Of a stretch of 64,000 nt of DNA, positions 43,491 through 52,593 are shown piece after piece (positions within the stretch are counted from its first letter, which is position 1; every line of letters begins with the position of its first letter). The notes under the pieces were generated by a model, which had not been told where the DNA came from, ran no database searches, and saw only the letters and a program-made list of their open reading frames with translations. Origin of the DNA: Streptomyces sp. DG1A-41 (GTDB lineage Bacteria; Actinomycetota; Actinomycetes; Streptomycetales; Streptomycetaceae); the NCBI RefSeq assembly GCF_037055355.1, contig NZ_CP146350.1, positions 6,099,001 through 6,163,000 on the forward strand, in the 5' to 3' direction. Position numbers and translations under genes: made by a program.

Positions 43491-44326
43491 GCAGCACGCT
43501 GACCGGCCGCCGGGCGCCGAAGCTCTGGTGGAACGTCCTCGGCCTCCTGGTCCTCGTCACCGCGGGCTTTCCGCTCTACTGGATGCTCAACACGGCGTTC
43601 AAACCCGCCGAGGACGCCATCGACCCGGACCCGAGCCTGCTGCCGACCGGCGTCACCTTCGCCAACTTCGGCCGGGCGCTGGACATCGCCGACTTCTGGG
43701 GCCCGGTGGGCCGCAGCATGGTGGTGTCGCTGGCGGTGGTCGTCATCGGCCTGGCCGTGGGGCTGCTGGCCGCGCTCGCCATCTCGCGCTTCGCCTTCCG
43801 CGGCCGCAAGATCGTGATCGTGGGCATCCTCGCCGTCCAGACGGTCCCGCTGGTCGCCATGATCATCCCGGTTTTCCTGCTGCTCAACGACCTGGGCCAG
43901 TACGACCGGCTGACCGGCCTCATCATCACGTACCTGACCTTCATCCTCCCGTTCACCGTGTGGACGCTGAGGGGCTTCATCGTCAACATCCCGAGGGAAC
44001 TGGAGGAGGCGGCCATGGTCGACGGCTGCTCCCGCACGAGTGCCTTCCTCCGGGTGGTCTTCCCGCTCCTGGCCCCCGGCATGGTCGCCACCTCGGTCTA
44101 CGGCTTCATCCAGGCCTGGAACGAGTACCTGTACGCCCTGATGCTGCTCAGCCAGAGAAACCAGACGGCGACCGTGTGGCTCGGCAACTTCACCACCAAG
44201 CACGGCACTGAATACGCCCCGATGATGGCCGGCGCCACGATGATGGCCGTGCCGATCGTCGCCCTCTTCCTCCTCGTCCAGCGCAAGATGGCCGCGGGCC
44301 TGACCGCGGGCGCCGTGAAGGGATGA
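43487..44326 (+). CDS. dasC: ABC sugar transporter permease DasC
   Basis: This 279-residue permease of the MalG type has six helices and a clear EAA loop (ELEEAAMVDGCSRTSAFLRVVFPLLAPG). The start overlaps dasB by four bases. dasD begins 10 bases after its stop, so the four genes are one unit. Together with DasA and DasB it imports chitobiose and N-acetylglucosamine oligomers. Confidence 0.94.
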   Translation: MSSTLTGRRAPKLWWNVLGLLVLVTAGFPLYWMLNTAFKPAEDAIDPDPSLLPTGVTFANFGRALDIADFWGPVGRSMVVSLAVVVIGLAVGLLAALAISRFAFRGRKIVIVGILAVQTVPLVAMIIPVFLLLNDLGQYDRLTGLIITYLTFILPFTVWTLRGFIVNIPRELEEAAMVDGCSRTSAFLRVVFPLLAPGMVATSVYGFIQAWNEYLYALMLLSQRNQTATVWLGNFTTKHGTEYAPMMAGATMMAVPIVALFLLVQRKMAAGLTAGAVKG

Positions 44327-44335
44327 CCCCACCCG

Positions 44336-45886
44336 ATGACGACACTCGCCGACGGTACCGACACGCTCACCCGTGACGCCCTGACCGTTCTCCAGCCCGG
44401 CTTCACCGGCACCTCCGCCCCCGACTGGCTGCTGCGCCGGCTCGGCGAGGGCCTCGCCTCCGTCGGACTGTTCGGACGCAACATCGCCTCGCCCGGCCAA
44501 CTGGCAGAGCTCACCGCGCAACTGCGGGCCGAGCGCGACGACGTCCTGGTCGCGATCGACGAGGAAGGCGGTGATGTGACGCGCCTGGAGGTGCGGACCG
44601 GCTCCTCCTTCCCCGGCAACCACGCCCTCGGCGCGGTGGACGACGTGGAGCTGACCCGAGAGGTCGCCCACGAACTGGGCCGCCGTCTCGCGGCCTGCGG
44701 CGTGAGCCTCAACTGGGCCCCGTCCGCCGACGTCAACTCCGATCCGCGCAACCCGGTGATCGGTGTCCGCTCCTTCGGCGCCGACACCGACCTGGCCGCC
44801 CGGCACACCGCCGCCTATGTGACGGGCCTCCAGTCCGCCGGAGTCGCCGCCTGCACCAAGCACTTCCCCGGCCATGGCGACACGGCCGTCGACTCGCACC
44901 ACGCCCTCCCCCGCATCGACGTCCCCGCCGACGTGCTGAGCGACCGCGAACTGACGCCGTTCCGCGCGGCCATCGCCGCCGGCAGCCGGGCCGTGATGAG
45001 CGCCCACATCCTGGTCCCGGCCCTGGACCCCGACCGCCCGGCCACCCTCTCCCGCCGCATCCTGACCGGCCTGCTGCGCGGCGAACTCGGCTACGACGGC
45101 CTCATCGTCACCGACGGCATGGAGATGCGGGCCATCGCGGGCACCTACGGCATCGAACGCGGCAGCGTCCTCGCCGTCACCGCCGGTGCCGACGCGATCT
45201 GCGTGGGCGGCGGCCTGGCCGACGACGCGACCGTACGGCGCCTACGGGACGCTCTGGTCGCGGCGGTACGCACGGGCGAACTGCCGGAGGAACGCCTGGC
45301 CGAGGCCGCGGACCGGGTCCGGGCGCTGGCCCGCTGGGCGAGCACGCCCGGCCGCGCCGCCGAGGGGACCCGCGGCAGCGAGATCGGCCTGCACGCCGCC
45401 CGCCGCGCCCTCACGGTCACCGTCGCACCGGGCCTGGGAAGCCCGGAGACCTTCAAGCCCCTCGCCGAACCGCCCTACGTCGCCGCCCTCACCCCCGTCG
45501 CCAACATCGCGGTGGGCGACGAGACTCCCTGGGGCATCGCCGCCGAACTCGTCCACCTCCTGCCGGGCACGGTGACGGGCAGCTACTCGGCGGAGGACGG
45601 CAGGTCGCAGGACGGCAAGGAGAGCGGTGCCGGCGCCGGTGAGAGCACCGGACGCGCGGCCCTGGAGGCAGCCGGTCCGCGCCGCATCGTCGCCGTCGTC
45701 CGCGACGAACACCGCCACCCCTGGATGGCCTCGGCCCTCGACACACTGCTGGCCGCCCGCCCCGACACCATCGTGGTCGAAATGGGCGTCCCCCAGGCCG
45801 CGCCCCGCGGCGCCCTGCACATCGCCACCCACGGCGCGGCCCGCGTCTGCGGCCGGGCGGCGGCCGAGGTGATCGCCGGGTTGTAA
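44336..45886 (+). CDS. dasD: Family 3 beta-N-acetylglucosaminidase DasD
   Basis: This 516-residue GH3 enzyme cleaves imported chitobiose inside the cell; no signal peptide is present. The GH3 NagZ-type catalytic segment KHFPGHGDTAVDSHHALP carries the His of the Asp-His general acid dyad. The nucleophile is the Asp of VTDGMEMRAI (about residue 260). The C-terminal 150 residues form a less conserved extra domain containing a Gly/Ser/Glu-rich linker near 420-440. It is the last gene of the das operon; no clear terminator follows. Confidence 0.92.
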   Translation: MTTLADGTDTLTRDALTVLQPGFTGTSAPDWLLRRLGEGLASVGLFGRNIASPGQLAELTAQLRAERDDVLVAIDEEGGDVTRLEVRTGSSFPGNHALGAVDDVELTREVAHELGRRLAACGVSLNWAPSADVNSDPRNPVIGVRSFGADTDLAARHTAAYVTGLQSAGVAACTKHFPGHGDTAVDSHHALPRIDVPADVLSDRELTPFRAAIAAGSRAVMSAHILVPALDPDRPATLSRRILTGLLRGELGYDGLIVTDGMEMRAIAGTYGIERGSVLAVTAGADAICVGGGLADDATVRRLRDALVAAVRTGELPEERLAEAADRVRALARWASTPGRAAEGTRGSEIGLHAARRALTVTVAPGLGSPETFKPLAEPPYVAALTPVANIAVGDETPWGIAAELVHLLPGTVTGSYSAEDGRSQDGKESGAGAGESTGRAALEAAGPRRIVAVVRDEHRHPWMASALDTLLAARPDTIVVEMGVPQAAPRGALHIATHGAARVCGRAAAEVIAGL

Positions 45887-45916
45887 GGTCACCTCGGGAT
45901 GTAGTACTTCTTATAC

Positions 45917-46165
45917 ATGAGTGAGCGGGTATACAACAGGCTGGCCATGGCGCGTGCCGAACGGAAGGTGTCGCGCCAGAGCCTGGCCGAGGCGGTGGGA
46001 GCCCACTACCAGACCATCGGCTACATCGAGCGAGGGCAGTACAACCCGAGCCTCGATCTGGCACTGAAGATCTCGAAGTTCTTCAATCTGCCGGTCGAGG
46101 CCCTGTTCTCCCTCGAACCGTTCCGGCCGCTCACGGACGAGGTCTACGGGAGGAACCAGCCATGA
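45917..46165 (+). CDS. XRE-family DNA-binding protein
   Basis: This 82-residue protein is essentially one helix-turn-helix of the Cro/CI type (SRQSLAEAVGAHYQTIGYIERGQYNPSLDLALKIS) with a short tail. There is no ribosome-binding site before ATG 45917. TAGTAC ten bases upstream would suit a leaderless message. It overlaps the next, membrane-protein gene by four bases; this XRE plus small membrane protein pairing is frequent in actinobacteria and suggests that the membrane protein controls the regulator. The pair sits between the das operon and nagB without an evident link to aminosugars. Confidence 0.87.
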   Translation: MSERVYNRLAMARAERKVSRQSLAEAVGAHYQTIGYIERGQYNPSLDLALKISKFFNLPVEALFSLEPFRPLTDEVYGRNQP

Positions 46166-46706
46166 CGACGACACACCTGACCCGCTACGACCGGAGCATG
46201 CTGCGGCTCATGAACGACCGCCGGGGCCAGGCCTGGTACGCCACCGCGGCACGCCGACGCCTGGCCGTCGCCGCGCACATCACCCTCACCGTGGCCATCG
46301 GCGCTCTGATGAGCCACTTCCTCCTCGCCAAGGACGAGCCGCTGTGGCCCGTCGCCGCGACGGCGGTGCTGCTACTGCCCTGGATGGTCGCGACCGGGCT
46401 CATCAACGGCGCCACCCGGGGTCTGCTGGAGCTGCGCGAACATCTACTGGACGAGCGGCAGTCGGCCGAACGCAGCCGCGTGCTGGCCCGGGCCCACCGC
46501 ATGACACCCTGCTCCTGGCCGCGGCGGCAGTCGCCCTGCTGATCACGGGCGGTGTCGACGGCGATGCCCCGAAGGCCTACGCCGCCCCCCTCCTCATCGC
46601 CGTCCTCGTCGTTCACTGGGTCATGCCACTGTGGGTGGCCGGCCTGCGAGCAGAGGACGAGCCGACCGACGACGAGGCCATCGAGGTGGGGACGCTCGGC
46701 AGCTAG
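46162..46706 (+). pseudogene. Four-helix membrane protein, partner of the XRE regulator; one-base frameshift
   Basis: Two consecutive hydrophobic segments lie in the first frame (residues 30-50 and 58-80), then charged RGLLELREHLLDERQSAERSRVLARAHRM. The next base appears lost: reading ATG-GACACC instead of ATGACACC (at 46503/46504) continues as LLLAAAAVALLITGG and AAPLLIAVLVVHWVMPLWVAGLRAEDEP. With the base restored, the product is about 181 residues with four helices, as in related proteins of this pair type. The clean coding bias on both sides favours a recent event or a sequence error. Confidence 0.7.
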
Positions 46707-46809
46707 GGCCCTGTCGTTCGGATCAGGGCGCAGGGAATCGGCGGCATCTCGTCGGCGCCGCAGATGCGCCTGCCAGGCCCCGCGTCACCAACCTCACCGA
46801 ACAGCACAC

Positions 46810-47595
46810 CTAGATCCCTTGCCACTCCGGCTTGTTGGCGTAGGTGTGCCGGAAGTAGTCGGCCAGCTTCAGCTTCGACGCGGCGGCCTCGTCGACCACG
46901 ACGGTCGCATGCGGGTGGAGCTGGAGCGCGGACGCGGGGCACACCGCGGCGACCGGTCCCTCCACCGTCGCCGCGACCGCGTCGGCCTTGCCCTCGCCGG
47001 TGGCGAGCAGCACCAGGTGCCGGGCCTCCAGGATGGTGCCGATGCCCTGCGTGATCACGTGGTGCGGCACCTGGTCGATATCACCGTCGAAGAAGCGCGC
47101 GTTGTCGACCCGGGTCTGCTCGGTCAGCGTCTTGATCCGCGTCCGCGACGCCAGCGACGAGCACGGCTCGTTGAACCCTATGTGCCCGTCGGTCCCGATC
47201 CCGAGAAGCTGAAGGTCCACCCCCCCGGCGTCCGCGAGCGCCTTGTCGTACGCCTCGCACGCCCCCTGCACGTCCTTGGCCGAGCCGTCCGGCCCCATGA
47301 ACTGGTCCATCCCGATCCCGAGCGGCTCCAGCACCTCACGCCGCAGCACCGAGCGGTACGACTCCGGATGGTCGGCGGGCAGCCCCACGTACTCGTCGAG
47401 CTGGGCTATCCGCGCCCGTGTCACGTCCACGGCACCGGAGCGCACCTTGGCCGCCAGCGCCTCGTACACGGGCAGCGGCGTCGAGCCGGTCGCCACGCCG
47501 AGCAGGGCACCGGGCCGGCGCCGGAGCAGCTGAGCCATGGCCTCGGCGATGAGCTCGCCGCCCGCCTTGGCGTCCGGAACGATGACAACTTCCAC
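46810..47595 (-). CDS. nagB: Glucosamine-6-phosphate deaminase
   Basis: This 261-residue enzyme converts glucosamine-6-phosphate to fructose-6-phosphate and ammonia. The active-site loop LDEYVGL, the phosphate-binding GVATGSTPLPVY and the catalytic GTDGHIGFNEP are present. GTG 47595 is chosen because AGG lies six bases upstream and the resulting length equals that of other Streptomyces NagB; a TTG at 47628 is in frame further up. A DasR site stands 60 bases upstream, in the gap shared with a divergent SIS-domain gene. Confidence 0.95.
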   Translation of the reverse strand: MEVVIVPDAKAGGELIAEAMAQLLRRRPGALLGVATGSTPLPVYEALAAKVRSGAVDVTRARIAQLDEYVGLPADHPESYRSVLRREVLEPLGIGMDQFMGPDGSAKDVQGACEAYDKALADAGGVDLQLLGIGTDGHIGFNEPCSSLASRTRIKTLTEQTRVDNARFFDGDIDQVPHHVITQGIGTILEARHLVLLATGEGKADAVAATVEGPVAAVCPASALQLHPHATVVVDEAAASKLKLADYFRHTYANKPEWQGI

Positions 47596-47655
47596 GCTGG
47601 GCCTGCCGATCTGAAGAGGGATGCTCAACTGGGACTGGACCCGGGAGGGGCCATG

Positions 47656-47667
47656 TGGTTTAGACCA
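47656..47667. promoter_or_regulatory. dre site in the nagB / SIS-isomerase divergent promoter
   Basis: TGGTTTAGACCA is a perfect-arm dre palindrome with a one-base difference from TGGTCTAGACCA. Its position lets one DasR site act on both divergent genes, though it is nearer nagB. Confidence 0.85.
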
Positions 47668-47844
47668 ATCTAACAGAGCGGGGGCGCCGCTCCCAGGGCG
47701 AATGCCGCCGGTCCCGCAGGGGCAGCCGCCCGGTGCCGGCCAGGTCTCCGGTAGGTGAACAGCGCCGGTCCCGCGTGGGCGTTCCGCGGTGCGGGGGAGT
47801 GGAATGGGAGCTGCATCTGCCCCCGCCCCGGGAGGAACCCCGCC

Positions 47845-48915
47845 ATGACCGCCGCCGCACCGGACACCCTCAGCGAGCGCCCGGGCCGGATCATGGCCCG
47901 GGAGATGGCGGAGCAGCCCGCCGTCCTGCGCCGGATCCTGGCCGACGGCGCCCCCGCCATCCGGGACGTGGCACGGCAGATCGCCACCCGCGCTCCCCGC
48001 TTCGTCCTGCTGACCGCCCGCGGCACCTCCGACAACGCCGCCCTCTACGCCAAGTACCTCCTGGAGATCCGGCTCGGCCTGCCCTGCGGACTCACCTCGA
48101 TGTCCACGACCACGGCCTACGGCGCCCGGCCCGACCTCACGGACGTCCTCGTCGTCACCGTCAGCCAGTCCGGCGGCTCCCCGGACCTGGTCGCCTCGAC
48201 CCGGGCCGCCCGCGAGGCCGGCGCGATCACGCTCGCCGTCACCAACAACCCGGACTCATCGCTCGCAGGCGTCTCCGAGTACCACATCGACATCATGGCC
48301 GGACCGGAGAAGGCCCTCCCCGCGACCAAGACGTACACCGCCTCCCTTCTCGCGCTCTACCTGTTCGTCGAGGGCCTGCGCGGCGGCGACGGGGCGCCCG
48401 CGCACGTGCTCCCGGACCTCGCCGGGCAACTGCTCGCCCGACAGGACGAGGTGCGCACCCTCGCAGCCCGCTACCGCTTCGCCGAGCGCATGGTGATCAC
48501 CTCACGCGGCTACGGCTATCCCACGGCCAAGGAGGCCGCCCTCAAGCTGATGGAGACCAGCTACATCCCCGCCCTCGCGTACTCCGGCGCCGACCTGCTG
48601 CACGGGCCGCTCGCCATGGTCGACAACGTCTCCCCGGTCATCGCCGTGGTCACCGACGGTAAGGGCGGCGAAGCGCTCCAGCCCGTCCTCGACCGGCTGC
48701 GCGGCCGCCGTGCCGACCTGGTCGTCATCGGCCCCAGGCATCAGGTCGAGCAGGCTTCCGCCGGCTTCGTCCTGCCGACGGACGACGTGGCCGAGGAGGT
48801 CCAGCCCGTCCTGGAGATCATCCCCCTCCAGCTCCTGGCCTACGAGGTCACCATCGCCCGAGGCCAGGACCCGGACGCGCCTCGGGCGCTGGCGAAGGTG
48901 ACGGAGACTCGCTGA
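47845..48915 (+). CDS. SIS-domain sugar isomerase (GlmS isomerase-domain-like)
   Basis: This 356-residue protein has two SIS domains like the isomerase half of glucosamine-6-phosphate synthase, but no glutaminase domain. ARGTSDNAALYAKYLLE and VSQSGGSPDLV are the sugar-phosphate loops of the first domain; SRGYGYPTAKEAALKLMET in the second carries the usual Glu. It may deaminate or isomerise an aminosugar phosphate alongside NagB. GGGAGGA lies just before ATG 47845. Control by the shared DasR site is likely from position. Confidence 0.88.
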   Translation: MTAAAPDTLSERPGRIMAREMAEQPAVLRRILADGAPAIRDVARQIATRAPRFVLLTARGTSDNAALYAKYLLEIRLGLPCGLTSMSTTTAYGARPDLTDVLVVTVSQSGGSPDLVASTRAAREAGAITLAVTNNPDSSLAGVSEYHIDIMAGPEKALPATKTYTASLLALYLFVEGLRGGDGAPAHVLPDLAGQLLARQDEVRTLAARYRFAERMVITSRGYGYPTAKEAALKLMETSYIPALAYSGADLLHGPLAMVDNVSPVIAVVTDGKGGEALQPVLDRLRGRRADLVVIGPRHQVEQASAGFVLPTDDVAEEVQPVLEIIPLQLLAYEVTIARGQDPDAPRALAKVTETR

Positions 48916-49000
48916 CGACCGGGAAGGGGCCTGGGAACAGGGCGTGATGACGGAGGTCGCCGATGGCCAGGGCGGGGCCCCGGCTGCGTGCCGACGGCCT

Positions 49001-49753
49001 CTATGTGAGCGAACCCCCCGTCACATCCACCCAGCTCCCCGTGATCCACCGCCCCCCGTCCGAGACCAGGAACGCCACCACGTCGGCGACTTCGGCCGGC
49101 TCGCCCACCCCGCCCAGTGCCGATATCGCCGCGGCCTTCGCCCAGCCGTCGGCAGTGCCCCGCAGCAGCCGGGCCGTGTTGTCGGTGTCGATGATCCCCG
49201 GCGCCACCGAGTTCACTGTGATGCCCCGAGGGCCCAGCACCTTGGACAGGTCCCGTGAGAGGACGTCCAGCGCGCCCTTCGTCATTGCGTACGCCATGTT
49301 GTCCGGCATCACCGCGGTCCGGGCCAGCCCCGACGAGATGTTGACGACCCGGCCGCCGTCCCGCAGCCGGCTCATGCCCTGCTTGAGGATGAAGAACGGC
49401 GCCTTCACGTTCACCGCGAAGACCTTGTCGTACTCCTGCTCGTCCAGCTCCTGGATCGGCCGTGTGTTGCCGATCCCCGCGTTGTTCACCAGGATGTCCA
49501 GCCCGTCCGCGTGCCGGTCGAACTCCGCCCACAGCGCCTCGGCATCTCCCGGTACGCCCAGCTCCACGCCCACCGCGAACGCCGAGCCGCCCGCCGCCTC
49601 GATCGCCGCGACCGTCTCTTTCGCCGCCGTCTCGTTCCTGCCGTAGTGCACCCCGACCCGCGCGCCGTCGCGCCCCAGCCGCTCGGCGATCCCTCGCCCG
49701 ATGCCCCTGCTCGCCCCCGTGACGAGTGCCGTCCTGCCTGTGAGCACGCCCAT
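49001..49753 (-). CDS. SDR-family oxidoreductase (3-oxoacyl-ACP-reductase-like)
   Basis: This 250-residue classical SDR has the cofactor motif TGASRGIG, the NNAG strand and catalytic Ser with YAMTK (Ser-Tyr-Lys). NADP preference is likely from the Arg after the glycine motif. The substrate is not predictable. It is divergent from a TetR gene across a 97-base gap containing twin operator-like repeats, a common arrangement in which the repressor controls the reductase. Confidence 0.9.
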   Translation of the reverse strand: MGVLTGRTALVTGASRGIGRGIAERLGRDGARVGVHYGRNETAAKETVAAIEAAGGSAFAVGVELGVPGDAEALWAEFDRHADGLDILVNNAGIGNTRPIQELDEQEYDKVFAVNVKAPFFILKQGMSRLRDGGRVVNISSGLARTAVMPDNMAYAMTKGALDVLSRDLSKVLGPRGITVNSVAPGIIDTDNTARLLRGTADGWAKAAAISALGGVGEPAEVADVVAFLVSDGGRWITGSWVDVTGGSLT

Positions 49754-49777
49754 GGCGGCGCCCCTTTCGTATTTTCC

Positions 49778-49837
49778 TAGTGGTCGCTACAGAAACGACC
49801 GTACCGCACTCCGCAGACATTTCTCTAGTGCCCGCTA
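49778..49837. promoter_or_regulatory. Twin TetR operators between the SDR and TetR genes
   Basis: TAGTGGTCGCTA (49778-49789) and TAGTGCCCGCTA (49826-49837) share the imperfect dyad TAGTG-N2-CGCTA, 48 bases apart. The second abuts TATAAA (49836-49841), a minus-10 for the TetR gene; the first lies close to the SDR start. One factor could thus repress both genes. Confidence 0.7.
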
Positions 49838-49850
49838 TAAAATGAACTCC

Positions 49851-50543
49851 ATGGTGAACGACGACGGGACCGCGAGGGTCGAGAGGCCCGGAACCGCGAA
49901 GGCCGAGAGGCCCGGAACCACGACGGGCAAGGCCAAGGGAAGGCCCCGCGGCCGCCCCCGCTCCTTCGACCGCGAGACGGCATTGGAGAGGGCGCTCCTG
50001 GCCTTCTGGGAGCACGGCTACGAGGCCACGTCCGTCTCCGATCTGACCCGCGTGATGGACATCGGCACCCCCAGCCTCTACGCGGCCTTCGGCGACAAGC
50101 GGTCCCTCTTCGAGGAGGTCGTGCAGGTCTACGGCACGAGGTACGGCTCGTTCACCGACCTGGCCCTCGCCGAGGAGCCCACCGCCCGGGCCGCCGTGGA
50201 ACGCATGCTGCGCGAGGCCGCCACCGCGTACACGGAGCCCGGCCACCCGCACGGCTGCCTCGTCGTCCACGCCGCCGCGAACTGCTCGACCCCCGAGGTC
50301 GAACAGTCGCTGCGGGACCGCCGCAACGCCAACATCGCCGCGTTCGAGAGCCGCATCAGAGCCGATGTCGCCGCCGGCGTGCTGCCTCCGGACACCGACG
50401 TCGCCGCCCTGGCCCGCCACACCGGAGCGATGATCCAGGGCATGTCACAACAGTCGCGGGACGGGGCGAGCCGGGAGGAACTGGAGGCAGTCGCGGAAAT
50501 TGCCATGTCCATCTGGCCCCGCACAGGAACCCACACGGGTTAG
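49851..50543 (+). CDS. TetR-family transcriptional regulator
   Basis: This 230-residue TetR regulator has a basic, repeated N-terminal extension (VERPGTAKAERPGT) before the helix-turn-helix (SVSDLTRVMDIGTPSLYAAFGDKRSLFEEVV). Cys-containing segments (HPHGCLVVHAAANCSTPEV) in the ligand domain resemble the TetR subgroup that senses electrophiles or quinones; this is a suggestion only. ATG 49851 lies 10 bases after TATAAA, consistent with a leaderless message; ATG 49842 is the alternative. Target: probably itself and the divergent SDR. Confidence 0.88.
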   Translation: MVNDDGTARVERPGTAKAERPGTTTGKAKGRPRGRPRSFDRETALERALLAFWEHGYEATSVSDLTRVMDIGTPSLYAAFGDKRSLFEEVVQVYGTRYGSFTDLALAEEPTARAAVERMLREAATAYTEPGHPHGCLVVHAAANCSTPEVEQSLRDRRNANIAAFESRIRADVAAGVLPPDTDVAALARHTGAMIQGMSQQSRDGASREELEAVAEIAMSIWPRTGTHTG

Positions 50544-50923
50544 GCTGCCTGGAGGACGCCGGTGCGTCCGGCCAGTCGGAGAAAATAACAACAACGAACA
50601 GCCTTCAACGCATGGACACCCACAAGTGGTCTAGTCCACAATGCGTGACGAGAGCGCGTGTGGAAAAGCGCGCACCAGCCTCCGCCTTCCCCGCACAGGA
50701 AGGCGGACAGAGGAACCGAGGCTCTCTGCCCTGACTGCCCCGGCTCCTCGTCCTTCGGCCGACCGGGACCGCACACCCCACGGCCGATACTGCTCCGGGC
50801 TGCGGTGCCGGGAGGGTTGAGGGTCCCTCCCAGGCGCCGCGGCCCGCGGGTGTTCCAGGAGCCCGTATCTGTCGGGGCCCGTACATTTCAGAGCCGTACA
50901 AACCCCCGGGTACGCTCGCTCAC
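50544..50923. other. 380-base intergenic region upstream of the histidine kinase
   Basis: No supported gene. It holds the DasR-type promoter at 50613-50642 and a TACGCT minus-10 at 50911-50916 close to the kinase GTG. A GC-rich middle part has no clear hairpin. Confidence 0.5.
50613..50642 (+). promoter_or_regulatory. Promoter-like element containing a dre palindrome
   Basis: TGGACA and CACAAT are separated by 18 bases. The intervening AGTGGTCTAGTCCACA (50625-50640) is a strong DasR palindrome overlapping the spacer and minus-10. It points toward the histidine kinase gene 280 bases downstream, or an unannotated short RNA. Confidence 0.65.
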
Positions 50924-52399
50924 GTGCCCTCCATGAACGAACTCGTACGCCAGCACACCGCCCTCGACGACACCGATCTCGAGTGGCTCCACCTGCTGGT
51001 CTCGGAGTGGCAGCTGCTCTCCGACCTCTCCTTCGCCGATCTGGTGCTGTGGGTCCCCACCAGTGACGGCACGCGGTACGTGTCCGTCGCGCAGATGCGG
51101 CCCAACACCGGTCCGACGTCCTACCAGGACGACATGGTGGGCCACCTCGTCCCACGTGGCCGCCGCCCGATGCTGGACGCCGCCCACGACGAGGGCCGCA
51201 TCGTGCGCGAGGGGGATCCCGAGTGGCGCGAAGAGGTCCCCGTCCGGGTCGAGTCGATCCCCGTACGGCGGGAGGGGCGCGTCCTCGGTGTCATCGCGCG
51301 CAACACCAATCTCCTCACCGTGCGTACCCCGAGCCGCCTGGAGCTCACGTACCTCCAGAGCGCCTCCGACCTCGCGCAGATGATCGCGGCCGGCGCCTTC
51401 CCGTTCGCGAACCAGCAGCTCGACATGGATGCCTCACCCCGGGTGGGCGACGGCCTGATCCGGCTCGACGCCGACGGCATCGTCCAGTACGCCTCCCCGA
51501 ACGCGCTGTCCGCCTACCACCGCCTCGGCCTCGCCTCCGACCTCGTCGGCCAGCACCTGGGCAAGACCACCGCCGAACTCGCCCCGACCCGGGGCCCGGT
51601 GGACGAAGCGCTCGCCAAGGTCGCCAGCGGCTGGGCGCCACGCGAGTTCGAGATCGAGGCCAGCGACGGGGTCATCCAGTTCCGCGCGATCCCCCTCAAG
51701 CCCAAGGGCACCCGCATCGGCTCGCTGGTCCTGCTCCGTGACGTCACCGAACTCCGCCGCCGCGAACGCGAGTTGATCACCAAGGACGCGACGATCCGGG
51801 AGATCCACCACCGCGTCAAGAACAACCTCCAGACGGTGGCGGCCCTGCTCCGCCTCCAGGCACGGCGCATCGAATCCGACCGCGGCCGTGAGGCTTTGGA
51901 GGAGGCGGTGCGACGCGTCGGATCGATTGCGATCGTGCACGAGACGCTCTCCCAGAACCTGGACGAGCGCGTGGAGTTCGACGACATCGCCGACCGTGTC
52001 CTGGCCATGGTCGCGGAAATCTCCCCGGGCAAGGTCACGGGCCGGCGCACCGGCCGCTTCGGCATCCTCGACGCCGAGGTCGCCACCCCGCTGTCGATGG
52101 TGCTGACCGAGGTTCTTCAGAACGCGCTGGAGCACGGCTTCCGCGAGGGCGACACCGGCACGGTCGAGGTCGCGGCGGTCCGCGGCGGTACGACGAAAGA
52201 GGCCCGCCTGCTGGTCACCGTCCAGGACGACGGCGTCGGCCTGCCGGAAGGCTTCGATCCGCAGACCGCGGGCAACCTCGGCCTCCAGATCGTACGGACT
52301 CTGGTGGAGGGCGAGTTGGGGGGAACCTTCGACATGGTCCCGGCTCCCGAGCGCGGCACGCGTGTGATCCTGGACATCCCGGTTCCGGCACGGAAGTAG
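50924..52399 (+). CDS. Cytoplasmic histidine kinase, PdtaS-like (GAF-PAS-HisKA_2)
   Basis: This 491-residue soluble sensor kinase has a GAF-like N-terminal domain (about 20-160), a PAS domain (about 180-270), a HisKA_2 phosphoacceptor EIHHRVKNNLQTVAALLRLQARR (from about residue 293) and a C-terminal ATPase with NALEHGF, DDGVGLPEGFD and NLGLQIV. The layout equals PdtaS, whose partner PdtaR is an ANTAR RNA-binding regulator; no such partner is next to it. GTG 50924 follows TACGCT by seven bases, suggesting a leaderless start; ATG 50933 is possible. A DasR-type site lies upstream and a terminator follows. Confidence 0.9.
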   Translation: MPSMNELVRQHTALDDTDLEWLHLLVSEWQLLSDLSFADLVLWVPTSDGTRYVSVAQMRPNTGPTSYQDDMVGHLVPRGRRPMLDAAHDEGRIVREGDPEWREEVPVRVESIPVRREGRVLGVIARNTNLLTVRTPSRLELTYLQSASDLAQMIAAGAFPFANQQLDMDASPRVGDGLIRLDADGIVQYASPNALSAYHRLGLASDLVGQHLGKTTAELAPTRGPVDEALAKVASGWAPREFEIEASDGVIQFRAIPLKPKGTRIGSLVLLRDVTELRRRERELITKDATIREIHHRVKNNLQTVAALLRLQARRIESDRGREALEEAVRRVGSIAIVHETLSQNLDERVEFDDIADRVLAMVAEISPGKVTGRRTGRFGILDAEVATPLSMVLTEVLQNALEHGFREGDTGTVEVAAVRGGTTKEARLLVTVQDDGVGLPEGFDPQTAGNLGLQIVRTLVEGELGGTFDMVPAPERGTRVILDIPVPARK

Positions 52400-52445
52400 C
52401 CAACGCCCGGCTGGATCAGGCCCGACAGCGTCCTGAAAAGCATTG

Positions 52446-52474
52446 AGCCCTGGGCCACTTGGTGGCCCAGGGCT
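52446..52474 (+). terminator. Terminator after the histidine kinase gene
   Basis: AGCCCTGGGCCAC and its exact complement form a 13-bp stem with a three-base loop. It lies 46 bases after the stop and is followed by TAAAG. Confidence 0.8.
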
Positions 52475-52593
52475 TAAAGCTCGTTGCTGCTTTGCTAAGC
52501 GCATCGGGGGAACTGCGCGCTGCGGCTCGGGGGCGGGAGATGCGTACTCGCTGTACGCGCCGCCAAGCTCAGGCTGTCAGCAGGGGTGGGTTG

